From Pseudobutyrivibrio ruminis HUN009 (GTDB lineage Bacteria > Bacillota > Clostridia > Lachnospirales > Lachnospiraceae): DNA of 64,000 nt. The position numbers were made by a program, and so were the translations under genes. The stretch spans positions 1,419,001-1,483,000 of the forward strand of contig NZ_JNLH01000001.1 of NCBI RefSeq assembly GCF_000703005.1, written 5' to 3'. Positions 27,239-34,851 of the stretch are shown piece by piece; the first letter of the stretch is position 1; every line of letters begins with the position of its first letter. The notes under the pieces are model-generated. The model was not told where the DNA came from and made no database searches. It worked only from the letters and a program-made list of their open reading frames with translations.

Positions 27239-27260
27239 AGCTGGTACCATCGTACCAGCT
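27239..27260 (-). terminator. Hairpin ending the yjfB-like gene
   Basis: AGCTGGTAC (27239-27247) pairs with GTACCAGCT (27252-27260) around four bases. On the minus strand it follows the yjfB stop by about 30 bases and is trailed by ATTTGTTT, a weak T-run. Confidence 0.6.
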
Positions 27261-27291
27261 TTAATAAAAACACCAAATACATTAAATTAAC

Positions 27292-27489
27292 TCATACGCG
27301 CACATCTATCATGGTGCCGGAAGTGGGATAGACCAAGCTCTCTAGTGAAGGAGTATTCATACTCATACTCTGTGCTAGCGCCTGACCCTGTCCTTCTACG
27401 AGATCTAATGTCTTACCGAGCATAGCAGTCCCCACTGCAGACATTAACTGATTTTGACTTAGACTCATAGAAATTTCGGCTATATCCAT
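27292..27489 (-). CDS. YjfB-like putative motility protein
   Basis: This small protein of 65 residues begins MDIAEISMSLSQNQLMSAVGTAMLGK and contains VEGQGQALAQSM, which matches the YjfB family, annotated as putative motility proteins of unknown mechanism. GGGGAGG lies about eight bases before the ATG. It has no membrane segment. No flagellar gene is near it in this window. A cluster of TGTGAA repeats lies about 85-130 bases upstream of its start. Confidence 0.75.
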   Translation of the reverse strand: MDIAEISMSLSQNQLMSAVGTAMLGKTLDLVEGQGQALAQSMSMNTPSLESLVYPTSGTMIDVRV

Positions 27490-27572
27490 ATGGCGCCTCC
27501 CCTAAAAAAGACTGAATCTTTTTTCATTTCTCTATAAGTGTATCATTTGCTTAAACCTATTTGGTGCCAAAT

Positions 27573-27620
27573 TGTGACCAATATGTGAACAAACTGTGAA
27601 ATGTGAACAAGTGTGAGAAA
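27573..27620. repeat. Cluster of TGTGAA-type repeats between yjfB and the esterase gene
   Basis: TGTGA-type hexamers begin at 27573, 27584, 27595, 27602 and 27612, three of them spaced 11 bases apart, roughly one helical turn. They lie between two divergent genes and could be a regulator binding array. Confidence 0.4.
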
Positions 27621-27700
27621 TAAGTGTAGTTTTTATGTGCACTGTAGAAAAATGAAAAAAGAATAATTATAATGAGAATAGTTACAAAATGAGGGGAAGC

Positions 27701-28615
27701 ATGGCTATACTAAAAATCAATTTAAACGATCCTTTGATGAAAGCAATCAAAGCAGTCAACTCTATCGGTGGAAAGTCACTTACCCAGGAGGATTTGAAAA
27801 AGCAAAGATCTTCCATGGAATTGGCTAGCAAGCTTGCAACGCCAAATGACGGATTCACTGTAGAAAGCTTTATTGCAGAGGGCGTTTCTTGTGAATGGGT
27901 TAAACCAGATTTGGCCCATAATCCAAACTATATAATTTTATATGCTCATGGCGGTGGATATACCTGCGGCGGTCTTGGTTATGCAAGGATTCTTGCAGCA
28001 AAATTGGCTATATCCACAGGCTTTTCTGTAGTCTCGTTCGAGTATAGACTCGCCCCTGAAAACAAATATCCAGCAGCATTAGATGATGGAATGGTTGTAT
28101 GGAATCATCTTGTGCAGCAAGGTTATGGTGCAAAACAAATCCTTCTTGCAGGAGATTCAGCAGGAGGGAATCTTGTATTGTGTATGACACAAAAGCTTAT
28201 ATCAGAAGGAAGAATTGGGCCTAAATCATTATTATTGTTTAGCCCATGGACAGATATGACAGCTACATCTTCATCTTACGAATCCTGCAAAGATAAGGAT
28301 CCAATCCTTACAAAGGATTATGTGGAGGGAGTAAGGGATGCTTACATAGGTGCAGAGGCGGACAGAGCTGACGCTAGGTACAGTCCATTATATGGAGACT
28401 TCAAGGATTTTCCACCAACTCTTATTATGGTTGGCAAAAACGAAATCCTTTATGAGGATAGCGCACAGCTGTCAAAAAAGATTCACAAGGCTGGCGGACA
28501 GGTGATGCTGGACACCGAAAAAGATGGATGGCATGTGTATCAGCAGATGCCACTGCCTATGGCTGGGCGAGCTATGAAGCGCCTATCACGGTTCGTCACA
28601 AGTGTAATCTATTAG
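27701..28615 (+). CDS. Alpha/beta hydrolase, hormone-sensitive-lipase-type esterase
   Basis: This is a carboxylesterase of the HSL (family IV) type. The oxyanion-hole motif HGGGYTCGG lies near residue 86, the nucleophile elbow GDSAGGN near residue 151, and the histidine in GWHVYQQMP near the C-terminus. I use ATG 27701 as start, behind GAGGGGAAGC, giving 304 residues without a signal peptide. It precedes the acyltransferase gene by 67 bases on the same strand, so the two may be cotranscribed and act on related esters. Confidence 0.85.
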   Translation: MAILKINLNDPLMKAIKAVNSIGGKSLTQEDLKKQRSSMELASKLATPNDGFTVESFIAEGVSCEWVKPDLAHNPNYIILYAHGGGYTCGGLGYARILAAKLAISTGFSVVSFEYRLAPENKYPAALDDGMVVWNHLVQQGYGAKQILLAGDSAGGNLVLCMTQKLISEGRIGPKSLLLFSPWTDMTATSSSYESCKDKDPILTKDYVEGVRDAYIGAEADRADARYSPLYGDFKDFPPTLIMVGKNEILYEDSAQLSKKIHKAGGQVMLDTEKDGWHVYQQMPLPMAGRAMKRLSRFVTSVIY

Positions 28616-28682
28616 AAAAACTATAATATTTAAATGAGCTGGTAGGCTTGTAGCCGTAACCAGCGGGTTAGGATAAGAGAGA

Positions 28683-29930
28683 ATGAGTAGAGATAATTGG
28701 TATAAGGTTGACAATGTTGCAAAGGTTTTTTTGGCAACGGCAGCTAAGAGAGATACACGAACTCTTAGGGTCAGCTGTACATTATGGGAGGACATTGATC
28801 CAGATTTGCTTCAGGAAGCAGTGCTTTCTGCAATTCAAATAAGACCACAGTTTCAGGTGAGAATTCGCCGAGGCATTTTCTGGCACTATATGGAGGACAC
28901 AGATATTCAGCCAGTTGTTACAGAAGAACATGGAAGAGTTTGTCCGATTCTTTATGTTCCTGGCAGGCCAATGCTTCATTACAGAGTTACTTATTACGGC
29001 AAGAGAATTAATCTAGATTTGTTCCATGCAATTTCTGATGGAACAGGTGCATTAGAGTTTTTAAATATCATAGTTTTGGATTATTTAAAGCTAAAATATC
29101 CAGGAATATACGAGGAGACAACTATCCACTCTGGAGCATCAGAGGATGACTTGAATCAAGATAGTTACAAGCAGTTCTTTGGAAGCATGGGACTTAAAGG
29201 TTCATCCCTTAAGTACGCATATCATCCAAGTGGATTAAAGCTTCCATACGATCAGCTTCAGTTTTTCGAGGTTCATATGCCTACAGAGCAGCTGCTGCCA
29301 AAGGCAAAGGCGCTTGGGGTATCCCTTACAAGCTACATCGGCGCCAGATTCATGCTGGCAATCATGGAGGATATGCCACCTAGAAAGCGCAAGACTCCTA
29401 TAAATGTGTCGATGCCTGTAAACCTTAGAAATTACTATCCAAGTCATACATCCAGAAACTTCTTCAACAATGTTAATGTTTCGCATGTCTTTGATGAAGA
29501 TATTTCATTTGAGGATTTGGTTAAGGAATTCGATGAGAAGCTTAAAGCAAATCTTACAGAAGAAAATATTAAAAAGCAGATGGATAACTTTGAGACCATG
29601 GAGTATGTAGCCCCAGTTCGAGCAGTTCCGCTTTTTATAAAGCAGTGGGTTGTTCGATACGGCTCAAAGATTACAGATAAAAAGGTTTCAATGGTTCTTT
29701 CTAATTTGGGAGTTCAGAAACCACCAAAGGAAGTGGCAGAGAAGGTTCAGAACTATAGTGCATTCTGTAGTTCAGGAAATCTATTTTCAACAATGTCTAG
29801 CTACAATGGGGATTTGTCACTTGGAATATCATCACCTTATTCCAACACCAGAGTTGTTAAGAATCTGGTACGCGGGCTGACGGACGAGGGAATCAACATT
29901 AGAGTTTATGCAACGGAGGTGATTCGATAA
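28683..29930 (+). CDS. Acyltransferase of the condensation / alcohol acetyltransferase type
   Basis: This 415-residue protein carries the HxxxDG motif of CoA-dependent acyltransferases (LFHAISDGTGALEFL, near residue 115). Later it has NVSMPVNLRNYYPSHTSRNFFNNVNV, which matches the region after the active site in alcohol acetyltransferase and condensation-domain families. There is no signal peptide. The stop overlaps the next gene (TAATG). The acceptor is unknown; the coupled membrane protein and EAL-GGDEF protein suggest a surface or secreted product, which is inference. Confidence 0.7.
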   Translation: MSRDNWYKVDNVAKVFLATAAKRDTRTLRVSCTLWEDIDPDLLQEAVLSAIQIRPQFQVRIRRGIFWHYMEDTDIQPVVTEEHGRVCPILYVPGRPMLHYRVTYYGKRINLDLFHAISDGTGALEFLNIIVLDYLKLKYPGIYEETTIHSGASEDDLNQDSYKQFFGSMGLKGSSLKYAYHPSGLKLPYDQLQFFEVHMPTEQLLPKAKALGVSLTSYIGARFMLAIMEDMPPRKRKTPINVSMPVNLRNYYPSHTSRNFFNNVNVSHVFDEDISFEDLVKEFDEKLKANLTEENIKKQMDNFETMEYVAPVRAVPLFIKQWVVRYGSKITDKKVSMVLSNLGVQKPPKEVAEKVQNYSAFCSSGNLFSTMSSYNGDLSLGISSPYSNTRVVKNLVRGLTDEGINIRVYATEVIR

Positions 29931-30601
29931 TGAAGAACTGTCCTTATTGTAAGATAGAGGTAGGTGGCAACCTAAAAAAATGTCCACTATGCCAAAGTAA
30001 GTTAAATGGAGAAGCAGAGGCTCCATATTTTCCAAAGCAGACTACACTTCAGTTACAATCATTTTTTTACAAGGTTCAGCTGTTTATAATTTGGGCCATT
30101 GTAATTGCGAGCTTAGGGGTAGATTTTCTCTTTGGCGTAAAGCTTTGGCCAGCGCTTGCTCATATACACTGGAGTTTGATTGTGGCCATGTGGCTTATTG
30201 TTTTTGAATTTGGCATCATGCGATTATTCAAAAAAGGTATTAGTTCATCAAGAATAATGACGCTGTTTGTGTTTATTGTCTTGGGAATGCTGGGAGTTAC
30301 AGCATATTATATTGGTCAGTTATGGGTCATTGCCGAATGGGTAGCACCAATTGTAATCATGGGTACTCTGATTGCAAATTTTGTATTGGCAATGCTTGAT
30401 AAAAATGGAAACTCAATGGTATATCTTCTTACAAATTTAGTAGTTGGAATTTTGCCTTATATTGTGTTCTATTTTGCAGAAAGAGATTGTCCAATGGTTT
30501 GGATTATTTGTTTGTTAGTCAGTGTAATCCTTTTTGTTGGAGCAATAATATTCAAAGGACGTGAAGTGGTTGGTGAAATCCAAAGGAGACTAAACGTTTA
30601 A
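29930..30601 (+). CDS. Zinc-ribbon membrane protein (DUF6320-like)
   Basis: A short N-terminal zinc ribbon (CPYCKIEVGGNLKKCPLC) is followed by six or so membrane helices and a short basic tail, 223 residues in all. I recall this arrangement as DUF6320; the number should be checked. Function is unknown. It overlaps both neighbours by one base, so it is made together with the acyltransferase and the EAL-GGDEF protein, perhaps as their membrane partner. Confidence 0.65.
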   Translation: MKNCPYCKIEVGGNLKKCPLCQSKLNGEAEAPYFPKQTTLQLQSFFYKVQLFIIWAIVIASLGVDFLFGVKLWPALAHIHWSLIVAMWLIVFEFGIMRLFKKGISSSRIMTLFVFIVLGMLGVTAYYIGQLWVIAEWVAPIVIMGTLIANFVLAMLDKNGNSMVYLLTNLVVGILPYIVFYFAERDCPMVWIICLLVSVILFVGAIIFKGREVVGEIQRRLNV

Positions 30602-33183
30602 TGGGAGTATTCGGGGAAGAGTTTAATAAAAGTAAATACATTGTTGATAATATCGACAGAGCGCTTGCTGAGCAGTGGATAGAGGTGTACTTTCAACCAA
30701 TTATTCGTACATCTAATGGTAGAGTCTGCGGCGAGGAAGCGCTTGTTAGATGGGAAGACCCTGTCTTTGGGATGCTTAATCCAATCGATTTTGTTCCTGC
30801 CGTGGAGGCAGTAAACAAGGTCCACTTGCTGGACCTGTTTGTGCTGGAACGAACAATTGAGAAAATGGAAGAGCAACTGAAGCGAGGTCTTTTTGTTGTT
30901 CCTACGGCAGTTAATTTTTCACAGGTGGATTTTTATACCTGTGATGTGGTAGACGAAATTGCAAGCAGAGTAGAAAAGTCAAATGTTTCCAAACATATGA
31001 TAGCTATTTCTGTTTCAGAGGATTCCATTGACCCTGGAAATGATTTTATTCTTTCTCAATTGGAACAGTTACAAGATTTGGGATTCCAAATCTGGCTTGA
31101 CGATTATGGCAGTGGAGATGCTGCGCCAGCTGTTCTTCAATTGATGCATTTTGATCTTTTAAAAATTAATATTTTCTTTGTAAGACAAATTGCAACCAGT
31201 GAAAGTGCAAAGATTATTCTGACAGAACTTGTCAGAATGGCTATATCCCTTGGAATGGAAACTGCTGTAGAAGGCGTTGAGTCAAAAGAACAGGTGGATT
31301 TTTTAAACGAAATTGGATGTAGTAGACTTCAGGGCTTCTATTATTGCAAGCCAATTCCGGTTAGCCAGGTTTTTGAAAGATATGAAAAAGGAATGGCTAT
31401 AGGTTTCGAAAATCCTAAAGAAACTGAGTATTATGCAGCCATAGGAAAGATTAATCTCTATGACATTTCTTTTGCCAGAAAGAATGGAGATTTAGATAAC
31501 TATTTTGATACATTCCCAGTAGCTATTATAGAATCTGACGGAGATGTACTTAGAACTGTCAGAGAAAATATTGCTTTCAGAAAATTTTTGTCAAGTCATC
31601 TTGGTATCAAAGATGGAAAGATAAGCTACAACAAAAAGACAGGGACAAAAGGGGCAGCGGGAATATATACCGTAAATGCGATATACAAATGTGCTAAAGA
31701 TGGTAAAAGAGTAATAATTGATGATAGGACAAAAAAAGAGAAAACAGTACAATTGTTGCTTCAAAGAGTAGCGATTAATCCTGTAACCAAGGTGGCAGCG
31801 GTAGCAGTTGCTGTTCTTCAGATAGAAGATAAAGCTAACGAGGCAGATACACTGACATATAATTATATAGCAAGAGCATTATCAGAGGATTATATAAACC
31901 TTTTCTACGTTAATTTGAGAACCGGAGCGTTTGTGGAATACAATCCAGATGGACTTAATAGAGATGTATCTGTTGAAAAGAAAGGGGCTGATTTCTTTAA
32001 TAAGTCGTTAAACAGTTTTTTCAGCAGAATATATTCAGAAGATGTAGATATGATGAATAAATCCTTTACCAGGGACAATATATTAAAAAGCTTGAAGAAA
32101 AACGATTCTTTTACCATAACCTACAGGCGTTTGGTGGATGGTAAGCCTACCTATGTCAATTTAAAGGCAGTAAAGGTTAGGTCTGATGATGATTTTATTT
32201 TGATAGGTATCAACAACGTTGATGCTCAAATGAAGCAAAGAGAGACCTTTGAAAAGATAAAGGAAGAACGAAAGGCATATTCTCGTATCATGGCTTTGTC
32301 GGGCGAGTTTATAAACATCTACTCTGTTGATCCTGTCACTAATAATTATGTCAGCTATAATTCCTCAAAAGAATATGAAAAGCTTAATCTGGCAATGAAG
32401 GGTGAAGATTTCTTTGAGGAGACTGCACGAAATGTTTGGCACACTTTACATCCAGATGACATTAAGGACTTTTTAAAGGTCTTTGATAAAAAAACTGTTC
32501 TTAAAAGAATAGAAGAGGATGGGATTTTTGTATACAAATATAGAGTGATAGTTGAAAAACAGGTGGTTCATTGGTGTTTGAGAGCAACCCTTATACAAGA
32601 GGATAATGAAGCGCGACTTCTTGTAGGTGTTATGAACATCGAAAAACAGGTTGTTCAGGAGCGTGAGTTTGCAAATACTCTCATTGAGGCTGAAGAAAGA
32701 GCTACAAAAGATCAGCTTACAGGAGTAAAGAACAAACGAGCTTATGCAGATGAAGAGGAACATTTAAATACTCAGATACAAGCCGGAGTAAAGGTGAATT
32801 TTGCTATTGTTATCTGTGATTTAAATGGCTTGAAACAAGTAAACGATACTCAGGGACATCAGGCAGGTGATGATTTCATAAGAGAAGGTTGTATGGTTTT
32901 ATGTGACGCTTTTTCAAGAAGCCCGGTGTACAGAGTGGGTGGTGATGAATTTGTAGCCATAGCCCAAGGCAAAGACTATGAAATGCTTGAAAATAGATTA
33001 AGCAAAATTGATAGGTCCAACAAAAGAAATGACAAGAATGATGGCGTGACAATGGCTGTTGGCTGGGCTAAATTTGGTCCAGAGGACAGATTTGTTTCCG
33101 ATGTTTTTGACAGAGCAAATTCGGCTATGTACGAGAACAAAAAGAAGATGAAAGAAATAATTAAAAATAGGGAACAAAAATGA
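30601..33183 (+). CDS. EAL-GGDEF protein with PAS-like middle region
   Basis: This cytoplasmic protein of 860 residues joins both cyclic-di-GMP domains in reverse of the common order. The EAL domain (about 15-255) shows EEALVRW, LDDYGSGDA, EGVES and LQGFYYCKP, but the usual KID is KIN (about residue 188). Two PAS-like units span about 280-680. The C-terminal GGDEF domain (about 705-860) has TGVKNKRAY, CDLNGLKQVND and an intact VGGDEF. No membrane segment is seen. It may be an active cyclase with a weakened or regulatory EAL domain. It is coupled to the membrane protein upstream. Confidence 0.88.
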   Translation: MGVFGEEFNKSKYIVDNIDRALAEQWIEVYFQPIIRTSNGRVCGEEALVRWEDPVFGMLNPIDFVPAVEAVNKVHLLDLFVLERTIEKMEEQLKRGLFVVPTAVNFSQVDFYTCDVVDEIASRVEKSNVSKHMIAISVSEDSIDPGNDFILSQLEQLQDLGFQIWLDDYGSGDAAPAVLQLMHFDLLKINIFFVRQIATSESAKIILTELVRMAISLGMETAVEGVESKEQVDFLNEIGCSRLQGFYYCKPIPVSQVFERYEKGMAIGFENPKETEYYAAIGKINLYDISFARKNGDLDNYFDTFPVAIIESDGDVLRTVRENIAFRKFLSSHLGIKDGKISYNKKTGTKGAAGIYTVNAIYKCAKDGKRVIIDDRTKKEKTVQLLLQRVAINPVTKVAAVAVAVLQIEDKANEADTLTYNYIARALSEDYINLFYVNLRTGAFVEYNPDGLNRDVSVEKKGADFFNKSLNSFFSRIYSEDVDMMNKSFTRDNILKSLKKNDSFTITYRRLVDGKPTYVNLKAVKVRSDDDFILIGINNVDAQMKQRETFEKIKEERKAYSRIMALSGEFINIYSVDPVTNNYVSYNSSKEYEKLNLAMKGEDFFEETARNVWHTLHPDDIKDFLKVFDKKTVLKRIEEDGIFVYKYRVIVEKQVVHWCLRATLIQEDNEARLLVGVMNIEKQVVQEREFANTLIEAEERATKDQLTGVKNKRAYADEEEHLNTQIQAGVKVNFAIVICDLNGLKQVNDTQGHQAGDDFIREGCMVLCDAFSRSPVYRVGGDEFVAIAQGKDYEMLENRLSKIDRSNKRNDKNDGVTMAVGWAKFGPEDRFVSDVFDRANSAMYENKKKMKEIIKNREQK

Positions 33184-33212
33184 TTGACAAAACTTTAACA
33201 ATGCTCTAATAT
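33184..33212 (+). promoter_or_regulatory. Promoter of the crotonase gene
   Basis: Consensus TTGACA (33184-33189) and TAATAT (33207-33212) are 17 bases apart, beginning right at the stop of the preceding gene. This fits strong expression. Confidence 0.85.
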
Positions 33213-33262
33213 AGTAATCATGAAAAATCGAAGGGGAATGCCCTACAAAGAGGAGGATTACT

Positions 33263-34066
33263 ATGAGCAAATTTAACAATTTAAAGCTTGAAGTTGCTGA
33301 TGAGATTGCGGTACTTACTATCTCTCGTCCAGCAGCACTTAATGCACTTAACAGTGAGACTCTTGATGAGCTTAATGTTGCATTAACAGAAATCGAAGCA
33401 AGAGACGATGTAAAGGTTCTTATTCTTACAGGCGGTCCTGATAAGAAGGATAACCCATACAAGTCATTTGTTGCTGGTGCAGACATCTCTGAGATGGTTA
33501 ACTTCACAGCAGCTGAGGCTCGTGCATTTGGTATGAAGGCTTCAGTGCCATTCTTTAAGCTTATGAATATGAGACAGGTTACAATTGCTGCTGTTAACGG
33601 CTTCGCACTTGGCGGTGGTTGCGAAATCTCTATGGCTTGCGATATCCGTATCGCAGCTGACAATGCTACATTTGGTCAGCCAGAGACAGGCCTTGGAATT
33701 ATCCCAGGTTTTGGTGGCACACAGAGACTCGCTCGTCTTGTTGGTATGGGACGTGCTAAAGAGCTTATCTTCACATGCGATTCAATCGATGCAAACGAGG
33801 CATACAGAATTGGTCTTGTAAACAAGGTTGTTGCTAAGGAAGAGCTTATGAACACAGCTAAGGAAATGGCTAAGAAGATTGCTTCAAAGGGAAGCTACGC
33901 TGTTTCTATTGCAAAGGCTGCAATCAACAATGGTTACGACATGGACATCAAGAATGCAGTTGAGATGGAGGCTAATCTCTTTGGTATTACATGCTCTACA
34001 CACGACAAGGCAGAGGGCATGGGTGCATTCCTTGAGAGACGTGCTGCAAATCTTACAGATTTCTAA
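33263..34066 (+). CDS. crt: Enoyl-CoA hydratase / 3-hydroxybutyryl-CoA dehydratase (crotonase)
   Basis: This enzyme most likely dehydrates 3-hydroxybutyryl-CoA to crotonyl-CoA in butyrate formation. Crotonase hallmarks are FVAGADISEM (oxyanion hole), NGFALGGGCE (first catalytic Glu region) and GQPETGLGIIPGFGGTQR (second Glu). The 267-residue size is normal. Codon bias resembles pflB, suggesting high expression. It has its own promoter and terminator, away from thl, hbd, bcd and etf genes, which are usually adjacent in clostridia. Confidence 0.88.
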   Translation: MSKFNNLKLEVADEIAVLTISRPAALNALNSETLDELNVALTEIEARDDVKVLILTGGPDKKDNPYKSFVAGADISEMVNFTAAEARAFGMKASVPFFKLMNMRQVTIAAVNGFALGGGCEISMACDIRIAADNATFGQPETGLGIIPGFGGTQRLARLVGMGRAKELIFTCDSIDANEAYRIGLVNKVVAKEELMNTAKEMAKKIASKGSYAVSIAKAAINNGYDMDIKNAVEMEANLFGITCSTHDKAEGMGAFLERRAANLTDF

Positions 34067-34085
34067 TAAAATTAATTGATTTTTT

Positions 34086-34114
34086 ACCACCCTTGCAAAA
34101 AGGGTGGTTTTTTT
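34086..34114 (+). terminator. Terminator of crt
   Basis: ACCACCCTT (34086-34094) pairs with AAGGGTGGT (34100-34108), followed by seven T. Confidence 0.92.
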
Positions 34115-34189
34115 GGTTTTGCTTGTAAAATAGGGCATAAACAGTTATCATAATTAAGATTAGGTTAATTATATAATTTAGGAGATAAT

Positions 34190-34753
34190 ATGGGTAACGA
34201 TTACATGTTTGAAGATGAAAATGAACAGTCATCACAGCAGAATACAAACAACCAATATAACAATCAGTACAATAATAGTCAGTACAATAACCAGTACAAC
34301 AATCAGTACAATAATCAATACAACAATCAAAACTACGGATATAATCAGCAGGCATACTATTATCAGCAGCCTCCTAAAAAGGCAGATAATGGCTTGGCTA
34401 TAGCATCACTGGTGTTAGGCATTATTGCTATGCTGTTATTTTTATCATTCTTTAATATTTTACTAGCTTTGGTTTCAATAGTTCTTGGTTGCATTTATTT
34501 ATCACAGGCAAAGGGACAGAAGGGTAGCCAGGGCCTTGCAATTGCAGGTATCATCACATCAGTTCTCAGTGTTGTTCTTTGCGGAGCTTGCTATGGATTT
34601 ATTATTGCAAACATTGCAAACATTTATGACGCAAGTGAAGACCTCATTCAGTACTACGAAGAGTACGATGAAGATTACTTTGACAATTATCTTGATGATA
34701 ATCAACTTTTAGAGGACGAGCTCCATTCATTGGATAACGATGATACATTATAA
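34190..34753 (+). CDS. DUF4190 membrane protein with Asn/Gln/Tyr repeats
   Basis: The N-terminal 65 residues are low complexity with repeated NNQY units, probably cytoplasmic or surface-exposed disorder. Two membrane helices follow (ASLVLGIIAMLLFLSF and the later ITSVLSVVLCGACYGF), separated by GCIYLSQAKGQKGSQGLAIAG, the DUF4190 signature. The C-terminus is acidic (YEEYDEDYFDNYLDD). Total 187 residues, AGGAG before the ATG. Function unknown; single gene. Confidence 0.75.
   Translation: MGNDYMFEDENEQSSQQNTNNQYNNQYNNSQYNNQYNNQYNNQYNNQNYGYNQQAYYYQQPPKKADNGLAIASLVLGIIAMLLFLSFFNILLALVSIVLGCIYLSQAKGQKGSQGLAIAGIITSVLSVVLCGACYGFIIANIANIYDASEDLIQYYEEYDEDYFDNYLDDNQLLEDELHSLDNDDTL
34247..34332 (+). repeat. 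12-bp tandem repeat coding NNQY
   Basis: Units of the form AACAATCAGTAC repeat about seven times with synonymous AAC/AAT and TAC/TAT changes, one unit carrying an extra Ser codon. Purely coding repeats, prone to slippage. Confidence 0.85.
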
Positions 34754-34765
34754 TTTTGGTTAGAG

Positions 34766-34783
34766 GTGCTTTTAGCACTTTTT
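34766..34783 (+). terminator. Weak terminator of the DUF4190 gene
   Basis: GTGCT (34766-34770) pairs with AGCAC (34774-34778), followed by five T. Confidence 0.6.
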
Positions 34784-34804
34784 GGCATATTTAAATAAGA
34801 GAAG

Positions 34805-34829
34805 GGATATCTGACGAGAAAGGATATCC
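34805..34829 (+). other. Short hairpin in the ileS leader
   Basis: GGATATC (34805-34811) and GATATCC (34823-34829) pair around 11 bases, 22 bases before the start. The leader is too short for a T-box. Confidence 0.4.
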
Positions 34830-34851
34830 TCTAGAAAGGAATTACTTTTAT

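Noticed and set aside
34247..34332. Short tandem units resembling a CRISPR or minisatellite
   Set aside because: The 12-bp units are contiguous, in frame and encode NNQY; there are no spacers.
34754..34851. T-box riboswitch before ileS
   Set aside because: The leader is under 100 bases and has no T-box sequence or antiterminator.
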